DNA of 47,500 bases. Origin: an uncultured Alphaproteobacteria bacterium. Its GTDB lineage: Bacteria; Pseudomonadota; Alphaproteobacteria; HIMB59; GCA-002718135. The notes under the pieces were generated by a model. The model ran no database searches. It saw only the letters and a list, made by a program, of their open reading frames with translations, and was not told the DNA's origin. The translations under genes were made by a program, and so were the position numbers. The first letter of the stretch is position 1; every line of letters starts with the position of its first letter. This document shows, piece after piece, positions 17,714 through 26,669 of the stretch. Where the stretch lies: NCBI GenBank assembly GCA_902572735.1, contig CACGGX010000010.1, forward strand, positions 1 to 47,500, given 5' to 3'.

Positions 17714-18740
17714 AAATATTGAAATAATTCAGCCAGATGATTGGCATGTACATTTTAGAGAAGGCGACATGTTAGAAATGGTTACTAATTTTTCTTCAAG
17801 AATAAATAATAGATGTGTGGCAATGCCAAATACAGAAATTCCCATCACAGATACTGATAAAGCTTCTGCTTATAAAAAGCTTTTAAATAAAGCATCCAGT
17901 CATAATTTTGAACCACTTATACCTTGTTATTTAAATGAAAATTTAGATTTAGAAGATTTCAGAAAAGGTATTCAAAATAAAGTTTTCTTTGGGTCTAAAC
18001 TTTATCCCTCAAATGCAACTACAAACTCAAGTCATGGAGTGAGTGACATTTCAAAAATCTTTAAATTTTTAGAGATTTTAGAAGAAGAAAAAAGTCCATT
18101 ATTAATACACGGTGAAAAAGTAGCTCAAGATATAGATATTTTTGATAGAGAAAAATATTTTATAGATGATGAATTAAGTATTATTAGAAAAAAATTTCCC
18201 CTTTTAAAAATTACACTTGAACATGTATCAACTTCATATGGAGTTAATTATGTGAAAGAAAATGAAAATATTGCAGGAACAATTACACCTCACCACATGC
18301 TTTTAACAAAAAAAGATGTATTTCATGATGATTCTATTAATCCTCACCATTTTTGTATGCCAGTTGTTAAAAACGAAACAGATTTAATAGAATTAAGAAA
18401 AGCTGCATGTCACAATAATTCTAAATTTTTTTTAGGTACGGACTCAGCTCCACATCCAATTCAAGAAAAAAAACCAGATATGTCATCTAAGCCAGGAATA
18501 TTTTCATCTCCTTGCTCAATAGAATTATATGCAGAAATTTTTGACCAAGAAAATGCAATTGATAAGTTAGAGATATTTTGTTCAATTAATGGTGCAAAAC
18601 ATTATAGTTTTCCAATTAATGATAAAAAAATTAAATTAGAAAAAAAAGAATGGATTATGTCAGAATTATCTAGTTATAATGATATTCAGGTTAAGAATTT
18701 TTATGCTAATAAAAAAATTAATTGGAAAGTAGTCCATTAA
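17706..18740 (+). CDS. pyrC: Dihydroorotase, class II (E. coli PyrC type)
   Basis: 344 residues, matching the 348-residue E. coli enzyme rather than long class I forms. Metal ligands His14 and His16 with Arg18 in DWHVHFREGD, the carbamylated lysine in FGSKLYPSNATTNSSHG near 100, HGE near 137, EHVST near 176, GTITPHHM near 197 and catalytic Asp in LGTDSAPHP near 248. It closes carbamoyl-aspartate to dihydroorotate in pyrimidine synthesis. GTG start at 17706 overlaps the GT9 gene by 8 bases; the first codons (MNKNIEIIQPDDWH) fit the family start. Confidence 0.94.
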   Translation: MNKNIEIIQPDDWHVHFREGDMLEMVTNFSSRINNRCVAMPNTEIPITDTDKASAYKKLLNKASSHNFEPLIPCYLNENLDLEDFRKGIQNKVFFGSKLYPSNATTNSSHGVSDISKIFKFLEILEEEKSPLLIHGEKVAQDIDIFDREKYFIDDELSIIRKKFPLLKITLEHVSTSYGVNYVKENENIAGTITPHHMLLTKKDVFHDDSINPHHFCMPVVKNETDLIELRKAACHNNSKFFLGTDSAPHPIQEKKPDMSSKPGIFSSPCSIELYAEIFDQENAIDKLEIFCSINGAKHYSFPINDKKIKLEKKEWIMSELSSYNDIQVKNFYANKKINWKVVH

Positions 18741-18757
18741 TCTTTATAGAAATATTA

Positions 18758-19114
18758 ATGTCATTAGGAACAAAAATCTATACTTGGCTTAAGGGAAACT
18801 TAGTTGGTAGTGATGAATTGGGGAATAAATATTATTCTAGCTCCAAAGATTTTAAAGATTTAAACGCAAAAAGATGGGTAATTTTTAATGGTGAAATAGA
18901 AGCATCAAATATACCGCCACACTGGCATGCTTGGCTTCACAAATCTATTGATAATCCTCCAATTGACTATTCACATAAATACAAATGGCAAAAAAACCAT
19001 AAACCAAATATGACTGGTACTAATGAAGCATATTTTCCATCATCTCATCCTCTTTCAAAAAATTATGATCCAGAAAAAAAAGAAGAAGAATATAAATCTT
19101 GGACTCCTAATTAG
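18758..19114 (+). CDS. NADH:ubiquinone oxidoreductase subunit NDUFA12 family
   Basis: 118 residues from the ATG at 18758 (an upstream TTG at 18722 lies inside pyrC and is not preferred). Family markers: GNLVGSDELGNKYY, RWVIFNGEIEASNIPPHWHAWLH and the proline-rich ending PSSHPLSKNYDPE. NDUFA12 (B17.2) is an accessory subunit of complex I shared by mitochondria and Alphaproteobacteria, located where the peripheral arm meets the membrane arm. Good taxonomic evidence. The following gene begins inside its 3' end. Confidence 0.92.
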   Translation: MSLGTKIYTWLKGNLVGSDELGNKYYSSSKDFKDLNAKRWVIFNGEIEASNIPPHWHAWLHKSIDNPPIDYSHKYKWQKNHKPNMTGTNEAYFPSSHPLSKNYDPEKKEEEYKSWTPN

Positions 19115-19469
19115 AGTAACAATTTTTTTTCTTCTACCATTAACTATTTCTGCTGAGACTATAGAAAAAAAGTATGCCTCTTTTAAGTTGTTAAATAAGA
19201 CTACTAATAAGGTTACTACAAAAGATATTTTGGTAAATTCTAAAATATCTTGGGAAACTTTAAATATTGAAGTTTTGTATTGTGGTAGCACTCCTCCAAC
19301 TGAAATTCCTGAAGATTATGTTTTGATAGATGTCTACGATACTATTAACAATGAAAATAATAATATTTATAAAGGCTGGATGATTTCCTCTTCTCCTGAT
19401 GTTACTCCTTTGGAAAATCCTATTTATGATCTTTGGTTAGTAGATTGTAGTAACGATAAGACTTCTTGA
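19065..19469 (+). CDS. DUF2155 domain-containing exported protein
   Basis: 134 residues from the ATG at 19065; a further in-frame ATG at 19023 is possible. From 19065 the N-terminus is a standard signal peptide: a run of lysines, then LGLLIRVTIFFLLPLTISA and likely cleavage before ETIEKKYAS. The mature part has the DUF2155 pattern, ISWETLNIEVLYCGSTPPTE and GWMISSSPDVTPLENPIYDLWLVDC, with two cysteines that may pair. Function unknown; periplasmic. The gene overlaps NDUFA12 by 50 bases in another frame and the convergent aat by 46 bases. The order NDUFA12-DUF2155-aat recurs in Alphaproteobacteria (recalled). Confidence 0.85.
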   Translation: MIQKKKKKNINLGLLIRVTIFFLLPLTISAETIEKKYASFKLLNKTTNKVTTKDILVNSKISWETLNIEVLYCGSTPPTEIPEDYVLIDVYDTINNENNNIYKGWMISSSPDVTPLENPIYDLWLVDCSNDKTS

Positions 19470-20077
19470 AAATTGTTGACTTCTCTAAAAAAACTTTCAA
19501 TCTCTAAGCTTTCTTTTAGTCTATTTTCATAAATTTCAGTTTCTATTTCATACGCTCCAAACTGAACTAAATGAGGATTGAAAAACTGTGAATCTAAAAT
19601 GGAAAAATTATTTTTTTTCAATATTGCCAATAAATAAAGTAGACAAAACTTACTTGTATTAGTCTTTAAACTAAACATACTTTCACCAAAAAAACATGAT
19701 CCTATATGTAAACCGTATAAACCACCAATTAGATTATCATCTTCATAACATTCTACACTGTGACATTTACCTATTTTATGTAATTCAATATATGTATCTA
19801 AAATAATTTCATTAATCCAAGTATCTTGATCTTTTCTTTTAATCTCTTTGCATAACTCTATAACTTTAGCAAAATTGTGATCTATTTTAAAACTGTATTT
19901 TGTTTTTTTAAATTCATTAAATAGTTTTTTAGGATAGCGAAAATTATAAATTGGAATAATGAATCTAAGTTTTGGTTTATAAAATTTTATTTCTTCAGAA
20001 TTCTTACTATCAGCCATCGGAAAGTAAGCTTTTTTATAAAATTCTATTAAGCTATTTAAATCAATTATTTTACTCAA
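19424..20077 (-). CDS. aat: Leucyl/phenylalanyl-tRNA--protein transferase
   Basis: 217 residues (E. coli 234). The Aat core is clear: CHSVECYEDDNLIGGLYGL, SCFFGESMFS and LDSQFFNPHLVQFGAYEIE at roughly 105-190. The enzyme adds Leu or Phe from tRNA to N-terminal Arg/Lys of proteins, marking them for ClpS/ClpAP. The start overlaps the end of accC by 8 bases, and the gene ends 46 bases inside the DUF2155 gene on the other strand. Last gene of the minus-strand run rne - M48 protease - dcd - aroQ - accB - accC - aat. Confidence 0.92.
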   Translation of the reverse strand: MSKIIDLNSLIEFYKKAYFPMADSKNSEEIKFYKPKLRFIIPIYNFRYPKKLFNEFKKTKYSFKIDHNFAKVIELCKEIKRKDQDTWINEIILDTYIELHKIGKCHSVECYEDDNLIGGLYGLHIGSCFFGESMFSLKTNTSKFCLLYLLAILKKNNFSILDSQFFNPHLVQFGAYEIETEIYENRLKESLEIESFFREVNNFQEVLSLLQSTNQRS

Positions 20078-21401
20078 TTAAATTTGACATAAAATTAATG
20101 TTGTAACTTCCTCTTTTAAATTCATCAGTTTGAATAATTTTTTGATGGAGTTGTATATTTGTATTTATTCCCATAATTACATATTCTTCTAATGCTCTAT
20201 TCATTTTTTTTAGAGCTTCTGATCTTGTTGCACCGTAGGTAATTAGCTTTCCAATCATACTATCATAGTGGGATGGAATTGAGTATCCATCGTAAACAGC
20301 TGAGTCTACTCGAATACCTAGACCTCCAGGTTGGTGATATTGTGTTATCTTACCAGGTGATGGTATAAAGCTTTCTGGATGTTCGGCATTAATTCGACAT
20401 TCAATTGAACTACCTTTAAGTTTTATATCTTCTTGTTTTATTGTAAGTTTTTCTCCGTTAGCAACGAGAATTTGTTCCTTAACAAGATCTATTCCAGTAA
20501 CCATTTCTGTTACTGGGTGTTCAACTTGTAATCTTGTATTCATTTCCATAAAATAAAATTCATTATTTTCATATAAAAATTCTAATGTGCCAACTCCTTC
20601 ATACCCGATTTTTTTCATAGATTTTCTACAAAGTTCAGAAATTTTTTCTCTATTTTCATTTGTTAGAACTGAACTTGGACTTTCCTCAATAAGTTTTTGA
20701 TGCTTCCTTTGAATTGAGCAATCTCTTTCTCCAAGAGTAACAACATTTCCGAATGAGTCACAAAGGACTTGAATTTCAATATGTTTGGGAGATGTTAAAA
20801 ATTTTTCTAAATAAACATTTTCATCATTAAATGATTTTTTTGCTTCAAGTTTTGCTTCATTTATAGCTTTATTCAAATCATCTTCCTCTGTGACAATTCT
20901 CATTCCTTTTCCACCACCACCACTCGCTGCTTTTACTATAATTGGATATTTTACTTTTTTTATAAATTCTTCAATTTTATTTTTATCACTTAAGTCATTT
21001 ATACCTTTTACTATTGGCACCCCAGTTTGATCCATTATTTTTTTTGCATCAATTTTGTTACCCATCATTTTGATATGTTCTGATTTTGGTCCAATAAATT
21101 TAATATTGTGTTCTTCAATGATTTCTGCAAATCGTTGATTTTCGCTTAAAAAACCATAACCTGGATGTATTGCATCTGCATCAGTCAAAGTGGCAGCAGT
21201 TATAATGGCAGGTATGTTTAAATAACTAGATTGTGCAGAGGCTGGTCCGACACAAATACTTTCATCTGCCATTCTTACGTGCATTGCATTTTCATCAACA
21301 TCAGAGTGAATGGCTACAGTATTTATTCCTAATTCTCTGCAGGCTCTAAGAACACGTAAAGCAATTTCTCCTCTATTAGCAATCAGTATTTTTTTGAACA
21401 T
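20070..21401 (-). CDS. accC: Acetyl-CoA carboxylase, biotin carboxylase subunit
   Basis: 443 residues, normal for AccC. ATP-grasp fold: N-terminal FKKILIANRGEIALRVLRA, glycine-rich loop KAASGGGGKGMRIV at about 156-169, active-site segment EFLYENNEFYFMEMNTRLQVEHPVTEM around 270-296, and the C-terminal GKLITYGATRSEAL. It carboxylates biotin on AccB with bicarbonate and ATP, the first step of fatty-acid synthesis. Its ATG overlaps the accB stop by one base. Confidence 0.97.
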   Translation of the reverse strand: MFKKILIANRGEIALRVLRACRELGINTVAIHSDVDENAMHVRMADESICVGPASAQSSYLNIPAIITAATLTDADAIHPGYGFLSENQRFAEIIEEHNIKFIGPKSEHIKMMGNKIDAKKIMDQTGVPIVKGINDLSDKNKIEEFIKKVKYPIIVKAASGGGGKGMRIVTEEDDLNKAINEAKLEAKKSFNDENVYLEKFLTSPKHIEIQVLCDSFGNVVTLGERDCSIQRKHQKLIEESPSSVLTNENREKISELCRKSMKKIGYEGVGTLEFLYENNEFYFMEMNTRLQVEHPVTEMVTGIDLVKEQILVANGEKLTIKQEDIKLKGSSIECRINAEHPESFIPSPGKITQYHQPGGLGIRVDSAVYDGYSIPSHYDSMIGKLITYGATRSEALKKMNRALEEYVIMGINTNIQLHQKIIQTDEFKRGSYNINFMSNLIE

Positions 21402-21847
21402 TATTCAAAAATTATAAGAGTATCACCATATTCTACGGGCTGGCTGTTCAACGTAACTATTTTTTTGATAATAGCAGATCTAGGAGCTTTAATTTCATTA
21501 AAAGTTTTCATTGCTTCAATTAACAATAAAGTATCACCGGCTTTAACATGTTGACCAACTTTAACATAAGGTTGCGAATTTGGATCAGCAGAAAGATAAG
21601 CAACTCCTACCATTGGAGATTTAACAATATTATCTTCATTTATAACTTCATTCGTATTTTCAACCTCTTTAACTTCAGATTTTTTTTCTATTTTTTGAAC
21701 GGAAACATTGTTTTCAACGAAGTCATTTGAGGTAATCTCAATTTCATAATCATTTTTTTTAATTTTTATTTTAGCAACACTATTAATTTTTGATTCTTTA
21801 ATGATTAACTTAATATTCTCTAAATCTGTTTTATCTATTTTAGTCAT
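21401..21847 (-). CDS. accB: Acetyl-CoA carboxylase, biotin carboxyl carrier protein
   Basis: 148 residues. The C-terminal biotinyl domain carries the biotin lysine in LLIEAMKTFNEIKAP at about residue 113, with the surrounding VKVGQHVKAGDTL and PVEYGDTLIIFE strands. The N-terminal third is a small conserved region, joined by an acidic Val/Glu/Asn linker that replaces the Ala/Pro-rich linker of GC-rich relatives. It shuttles carboxybiotin between AccC and the transferase. Directly downstream of aroQ with a 2-base gap, as is common in Alphaproteobacteria. Confidence 0.96.
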   Translation of the reverse strand: MTKIDKTDLENIKLIIKESKINSVAKIKIKKNDYEIEITSNDFVENNVSVQKIEKKSEVKEVENTNEVINEDNIVKSPMVGVAYLSADPNSQPYVKVGQHVKAGDTLLLIEAMKTFNEIKAPRSAIIKKIVTLNSQPVEYGDTLIIFE

Positions 21848-21849
21848 AC

Positions 21850-22287
21850 TTATTTATAAATTAATTTGCATATTGCTTCAATTCCTAGAAGATAACTATT
21901 TCCACCAAATCCACATATTAAACCATGCACTCCTTCAGAAGTAATACTTTTTTTTCTATATTCCTCTCTTGAATAAATATTTGAAAGATGAATTTCTATC
22001 TTGGGCTTATTTATTGCTCTTAATGAATCTAAAATGGCTATTGAAGAATGAGTAAATGCTGCTGGGTTAATAATTAGACCATCAAATTTATCATTTACTT
22101 CATGAACCTTATCAATTATTTCACCTTCATTATTAGACTGGAAAAAAAAAATTTCTAATTTCTTCTCTATACCTTTTTTTTCACAATCAGATTTAATCTT
22201 ATCTAAACTATCTTTACCATAAATATCATCTTCTCTATTACCTAATAGATTTAGGTTAGGGCCATTAATAATTAATATTTTTTTCAT
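21850..22287 (-). CDS. aroQ: 3-dehydroquinate dehydratase, type II
   Basis: 145 residues, normal for the type II dodecameric enzyme. Markers: IINGPNLNLLGNRE at 6-19, catalytic Tyr23 in DDIYG, NPAAFTHSS at 74-82, catalytic His100 in EIHLSNIYSREEYR, and GFGGNSYLLG near the end. It makes 3-dehydroshikimate in the shikimate pathway. One base downstream of the dcd stop and 2 bases before accB. Confidence 0.96.
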   Translation of the reverse strand: MKKILIINGPNLNLLGNREDDIYGKDSLDKIKSDCEKKGIEKKLEIFFFQSNNEGEIIDKVHEVNDKFDGLIINPAAFTHSSIAILDSLRAINKPKIEIHLSNIYSREEYRKKSITSEGVHGLICGFGGNSYLLGIEAICKLIYK

Positions 22288-22288
22288 T

Positions 22289-23341
22289 CTATTTAAAATG
22301 CTTACTTAATTTCAAACCTTGATTTTGATAATTTGATTTAATATCTTTTCCGTATACAATATTACTATTTTTGTTCAACTTTTCATATTTAATTCTAGCT
22401 ATCGTTTGACCATCTTCTAATAAAAAAGGTACTTCATTTGTTTTTACTTCCAAAACTGCATATGATCCTTTACCTAGGCCAAAACCAGGATCAAAAAAAC
22501 CTGCATAATGTGCTCTGAAGTCTCCAATTCCCGTATCATACGGTATCATTTCACCAGCTAAATTTGGCGGTATTACAACCCTCTCTTTTGATCTCAAAAT
22601 ATAAAACTTGTTTTTCTCAATTACTAATTTTTTATTGTTTTTTCTAATTACATTCCAAAAATCATTAATTTTATGAGATTTAATTTTAGAGAAATTTAGA
22701 ATTGGAGTATTTTTTTTGGCTACGTAAGCAACTATATTTGATCCATCTAGATCAACTGATAACTTTAATCCATTATCAATTTTAATATTATCTCTATTTA
22801 GATTTGAAATTTTTTTACTCAGGTTAATTAATTGTTTATCAGTCAAATAATTATGATTTTTATTTACAAGTCTTAATTGATTTAAAGAATTATTTTTTTT
22901 AAAAGATACATCAAATGATCTAGATGTTATTTCTAAGAATATCTCACCTTTATAATTTTTAGGAATTTTTTCGTATTCTTCTGCATAATCAACAAGCGTT
23001 CTACAAAAAATATCTAATCTGCCAGTGCTACTTTTTGGGTTACAATGACCAAATATATTATTTTTTAAGTTAAGACTTTCATTAAGTTTAACAATGTAAG
23101 TCTTATTTTTTTTAAATATAAATTCTTTACTTAGATTTATTTTTTTAATAGCTAAATCTTTTAATTTATCTCTAACTTTTGAATTATAGGATAGGAAGCT
23201 ATACTTAATTTCATAGCATTCCTCACTTAATGACAAGTCCATGCTTGATGGTTGTATTTGATTATTTCTAATGTTTTTAGTAATTATGAAATTTTTATTA
23301 ATTAAATTTATGTAATCTTGATAAATCAGAGATCCGTTCAT
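22289..23341 (-). CDS. dcd: dCTP deaminase, double-length alphaproteobacterial form
   Basis: 350 residues, about twice the ~190 of E. coli Dcd. Two dUTPase-like halves are visible: the first with FGHCNPKSSTGRLDIFCRT around 95-113, the second with IPYDTGIGDFRAHYAGFFDPGFG around 268-290 followed by DGQTIARIKYE. Annotated alphaproteobacterial deaminases of this length are known. The reaction is dCTP to dUTP, feeding thymidylate synthesis. The first half has the PKSSTGR motif while the second has the DFRAHYAGFFDPGFG core, so the active site may be built from both. ATG overlaps the M48 protease stop by 4 bases. Confidence 0.88.
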   Translation of the reverse strand: MNGSLIYQDYINLINKNFIITKNIRNNQIQPSSMDLSLSEECYEIKYSFLSYNSKVRDKLKDLAIKKINLSKEFIFKKNKTYIVKLNESLNLKNNIFGHCNPKSSTGRLDIFCRTLVDYAEEYEKIPKNYKGEIFLEITSRSFDVSFKKNNSLNQLRLVNKNHNYLTDKQLINLSKKISNLNRDNIKIDNGLKLSVDLDGSNIVAYVAKKNTPILNFSKIKSHKINDFWNVIRKNNKKLVIEKNKFYILRSKERVVIPPNLAGEMIPYDTGIGDFRAHYAGFFDPGFGLGKGSYAVLEVKTNEVPFLLEDGQTIARIKYEKLNKNSNIVYGKDIKSNYQNQGLKLSKHFK

Positions 23342-24636
23342 TTATTCACATTCTTAATTATATTAACGAGTTTTAATAAATCACTATCTTTAGTACTTTT
23401 AAAATTTTTTATTTCAATATCAAAAACTTCTTTCTCAATATCATTAACTGATAAAAGAAAATTAAAGAATTTTAACCATTCTTTTTTATTTAATTTTTTT
23501 GCTACCTCAAAATATTTTAAGAGAATATTTTTATTATTATAAAATTTGTATAAAAGATCCATATTACTTTGAAAAACTATCTCTGTATCACTATTTGATA
23601 ATTTTTTTATTTCTATATTTTCAAATATTCTAATTTTAGCATAATAATTTAAAGGATATTGTTCTAAATTTTTTTTATAAAATTTTTTAGCTTCTTTAGT
23701 GTATCCATAAGAGAATAATATATCTGCTTTAGTTTCTAGTAGAAAATTATTATTATTATTTTTAATTATTTCATTTAAATTCTGTAGAGACATTTTTAGA
23801 TTTCCACTTCTAGCTAATTTAATTGATTCTGCATATTCTTTAAAAGGTTCATTTAATTCACTTAACACTTCCTCATTATCACTGTAACCTACAAATTTTG
23901 CTCTTATGTAGTTAAATTTTTGATTGTAGCTTTTATTAAAATTATTTTCTTTATTTTTTTCGAAATTTTTTATTAATAGAATCCTATCCTCAAAATATGG
24001 ATGTGTACTAACTCTTTGTTTATCTTTTGAAAAACCCTGATTTAATAATTTTTGTTCTATTGTTTCTAATAATGTTTCAATAGACTTAGAATTAGTTTTT
24101 AATAAATTTAGTGTTTTTAATCCATATAAATCAGCTTCCATTTCTTGATCCTTACTAAAAATAATATATTGATGCGATAAAGCCGCTGAAGTAAGAATAC
24201 TGCCTTGTAACAATTGAGAGTTTTGAGTTAGTGCTGATCCAGCTATTACAGATAAAAGACCTAAGGTATTATATTTTTTAGTATTTTCGATTGTTTTTTT
24301 TCTAAGTGCAACATGATTGAGATCTATATGACCAACTTCATGAGCTAAAACTGACAATAAAGCAACATAATCTGAGCAATGAATAATTAAGCCTGAATTA
24401 ATATGTATTACATTATTAATATCTACAAAAGCATTTATTTCATTACTATTTTTTATTTTAAATTTAATTTTTTTATTAATTTTATTAACTTTAATTATAT
24501 CTTCTAAAATTTCATTTATAAATAAATCAGTTTCGTAATCTAATATTTGAGAGCTGTAACCATTTTTTGTACAAATAATAAAAAATAAAAAAAAAACAAA
24601 TACTCTTTTAAGACCACCATCCAGTTTTTTCTTCAT
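23338..24636 (-). CDS. Periplasmic M48 metalloprotease with TPR region (BepA-like)
   Basis: 432 residues. Signal peptide-like N-terminus (basic KKKLDGGLKR, then VFVFFLFFIIC). Zinc site HEVGH at His99-Glu100-His103 (LSVLAHEVGHIDLNHVA), third ligand in QEMEADLYGLKTL at about 165-177. The rest of the protein is helical and repeat-like, as in the TPR half of BepA/YfgC, which degrades stalled outer-membrane proteins at the BAM complex. The chosen ATG lies 29 bases inside the end of rne; a shorter start would lose the signal peptide. Confidence 0.85.
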   Translation of the reverse strand: MKKKLDGGLKRVFVFFLFFIICTKNGYSSQILDYETDLFINEILEDIIKVNKINKKIKFKIKNSNEINAFVDINNVIHINSGLIIHCSDYVALLSVLAHEVGHIDLNHVALRKKTIENTKKYNTLGLLSVIAGSALTQNSQLLQGSILTSAALSHQYIIFSKDQEMEADLYGLKTLNLLKTNSKSIETLLETIEQKLLNQGFSKDKQRVSTHPYFEDRILLIKNFEKNKENNFNKSYNQKFNYIRAKFVGYSDNEEVLSELNEPFKEYAESIKLARSGNLKMSLQNLNEIIKNNNNNFLLETKADILFSYGYTKEAKKFYKKNLEQYPLNYYAKIRIFENIEIKKLSNSDTEIVFQSNMDLLYKFYNNKNILLKYFEVAKKLNKKEWLKFFNFLLSVNDIEKEVFDIEIKNFKSTKDSDLLKLVNIIKNVNK

Positions 24637-26560
24637 CTTCGTTTATTTCACTCTCTATTGTATTTAAATCCTTTTGCGTATCAATTTTATCATCATCTTT
24701 TATTTCATTATCATCTAAAATCTTATTCTTAATACTTTTTTTTGTTTTTTTTGTTTTTATTAACTTCTTTTTTTTAATTACTTTAGTAGTTTTATTTTTC
24801 TTCTTTGTATTTGTACTTGTATTTGTTTTTTCAATATTATTTAAGTGATAACTCTCATCAATTTCAATTAAAGGATCATGTAAGGAATATTGTGGATCAA
24901 AATAAAAATTGATCTTTGATTCAAATTTATTTTCTAATGTATTTATATCACTTTTTTTATTATTTAATAAATTTTCAGCTAAACCACTATTACATTTAAC
25001 GTTGATTATTGAATTTTTGTTTTCAGAAATTTTTTCTTTTATCACTTTTAATATTTGATCAATTATTGAAGAAGAATTCAAAATTAAACCTGATCCTTTA
25101 CAATAATTACATCTTTCAAAAGATTTATCTATTAAACTTGATCTTAATCTTTGTCTTGATAGCTCCATTAATCCAAACATACTTATTCTTCCAAATTGCA
25201 CTCTTGCCCTATCTCTTACAAGCGCAGTTTTTAGACTTTTTTCAACTTTAAAATTATTTCTATAATCATCCATATCGATGAAATCTATAACTACTAAACC
25301 TCCAAGATCTCTTAATCTCAACTGTCTAGCAATTTCTACGGCAGCCTCTAAATTTGTTTTTAAAGCTGTACTTTCTATATTTCTTTCTGAAGTATTCTTG
25401 CCAGAATTAACATCCACAGCTACTAATGCTTCAGTAGTATTTATTACTATTGACCCACCAGACTTTAACTTCACACTTAGACTAAATAGTTCGTTGATTT
25501 GTGTTTCTATATTATTAGAAGCAAAAAGTGAGTTTTCTTCAGATTTATATTGCTTAACCTTTTTAACAAAAGTTGGCGCTAAATTTTTTGTTATTTTTTT
25601 TACTTTATTATAACCATCTTTTCCTTCAACAAAAATATTATCTACATCCTCACTTAACATGTCTCTTATAGCTCTTTTCAATACATTCCCTTCTTCATGT
25701 ATCATTTTAGGAGCTTCAGATTTCAGTGTCAGTTCTCTAATTTTATTCCATTGAGTAACTAGGAAAGAGAGATCTTTAGAAATTTCTTTTTTTGACCTAC
25801 CAATTCCAGCTGTTCTTACAATTACTGACATTTTTTTGGGTATTTCAACTGATGATAAAATCTTTTTTAATTTCTTTCTTTCTTCTAAATCTCCAATTTT
25901 TCTAGATATGCCATCACTATTCATACTATTTGGCATTAATACGCAATATCTTCCAGCAAATGATAAATATGTTGTGAGCGCTGCTCCTTTTAAGCCTCTT
26001 TCCTCTTTGTTAATTTGAACAAGTAAAACTTGTTTTGGACGAATTACATCTTGTATTTTATATTTTCTAAAAAAATTAAAATATTCTTTTTTAGGACTTA
26101 TTTTTTTATTTTTTCTTTTTTTTATAGAGATTAATTTATCTGTATTTTCTTCCTCACTTTCTTCCTCAATTTCTTCCTCACTTTCTTCAGATTTAAGTTC
26201 AATTTTGTCTTCTTCTAATTCTTCAAATTCATTAATGTTGTCGTTATTATTTGGTTCTTCATTTTCATTGTTAATTTTATCACTTAATTCTTTAATTTTA
26301 TCTTCATCTGCAGCAGGAATTTTAAAGTAATCTGGATGTATTTCATTAAGAGGAAGAAATCCATTTCTATGAGCTCCAAATTCAACAAAAGCTGCTTGAA
26401 GAGATGGTTCAATTCTGGTTATTTTAGCTAAATAAATATCTCCTTTTACAGCATTTTTTTTATGTGGTTCTATTTCAAAATCATCTAGTTTGCCATCTTC
26501 TGTAACTGCGATTCTTGTTTCAATGTTATTTGTTGTATCAATAAGTATATTTTTTGACAT
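24608..26560 (-). CDS. rne: Ribonuclease E/G
   Basis: 650 residues. Order: N-terminal RNase H-like part and S1 domain (about 1-190), interrupted near residues 75-150 by a very acidic insert (runs of EEIEEESEEEN type); the 5' sensor; the DNase I-like catalytic core with magnesium ligands in VAVDVNSGKN (Asp383) and DFIDM (about 425-430); the zinc-link cysteines in RCNYCKGSG near 490; and a Lys-rich tail ending KTGWWS, an ending I recall from alphaproteobacterial RNase E. It processes rRNA and degrades mRNA, probably as the scaffold of a degradosome. A GGAG sits 10 bases before the ATG (26571-26574, minus strand). Confidence 0.94.
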   Translation of the reverse strand: MSKNILIDTTNNIETRIAVTEDGKLDDFEIEPHKKNAVKGDIYLAKITRIEPSLQAAFVEFGAHRNGFLPLNEIHPDYFKIPAADEDKIKELSDKINNENEEPNNNDNINEFEELEEDKIELKSEESEEEIEEESEEENTDKLISIKKRKNKKISPKKEYFNFFRKYKIQDVIRPKQVLLVQINKEERGLKGAALTTYLSFAGRYCVLMPNSMNSDGISRKIGDLEERKKLKKILSSVEIPKKMSVIVRTAGIGRSKKEISKDLSFLVTQWNKIRELTLKSEAPKMIHEEGNVLKRAIRDMLSEDVDNIFVEGKDGYNKVKKITKNLAPTFVKKVKQYKSEENSLFASNNIETQINELFSLSVKLKSGGSIVINTTEALVAVDVNSGKNTSERNIESTALKTNLEAAVEIARQLRLRDLGGLVVIDFIDMDDYRNNFKVEKSLKTALVRDRARVQFGRISMFGLMELSRQRLRSSLIDKSFERCNYCKGSGLILNSSSIIDQILKVIKEKISENKNSIINVKCNSGLAENLLNNKKSDINTLENKFESKINFYFDPQYSLHDPLIEIDESYHLNNIEKTNTSTNTKKKNKTTKVIKKKKLIKTKKTKKSIKNKILDDNEIKDDDKIDTQKDLNTIESEINEDEEKTGWWS

Positions 26561-26669
26561 AATGCCGAAACTCCGTAAAAATTTTTATATATTAAAGTCA
26601 TTTTTGAATATCTGTATAATATTTGCCTAATGTCACATTTTTAACTATTTCACAATGTAGTTTATAAAT

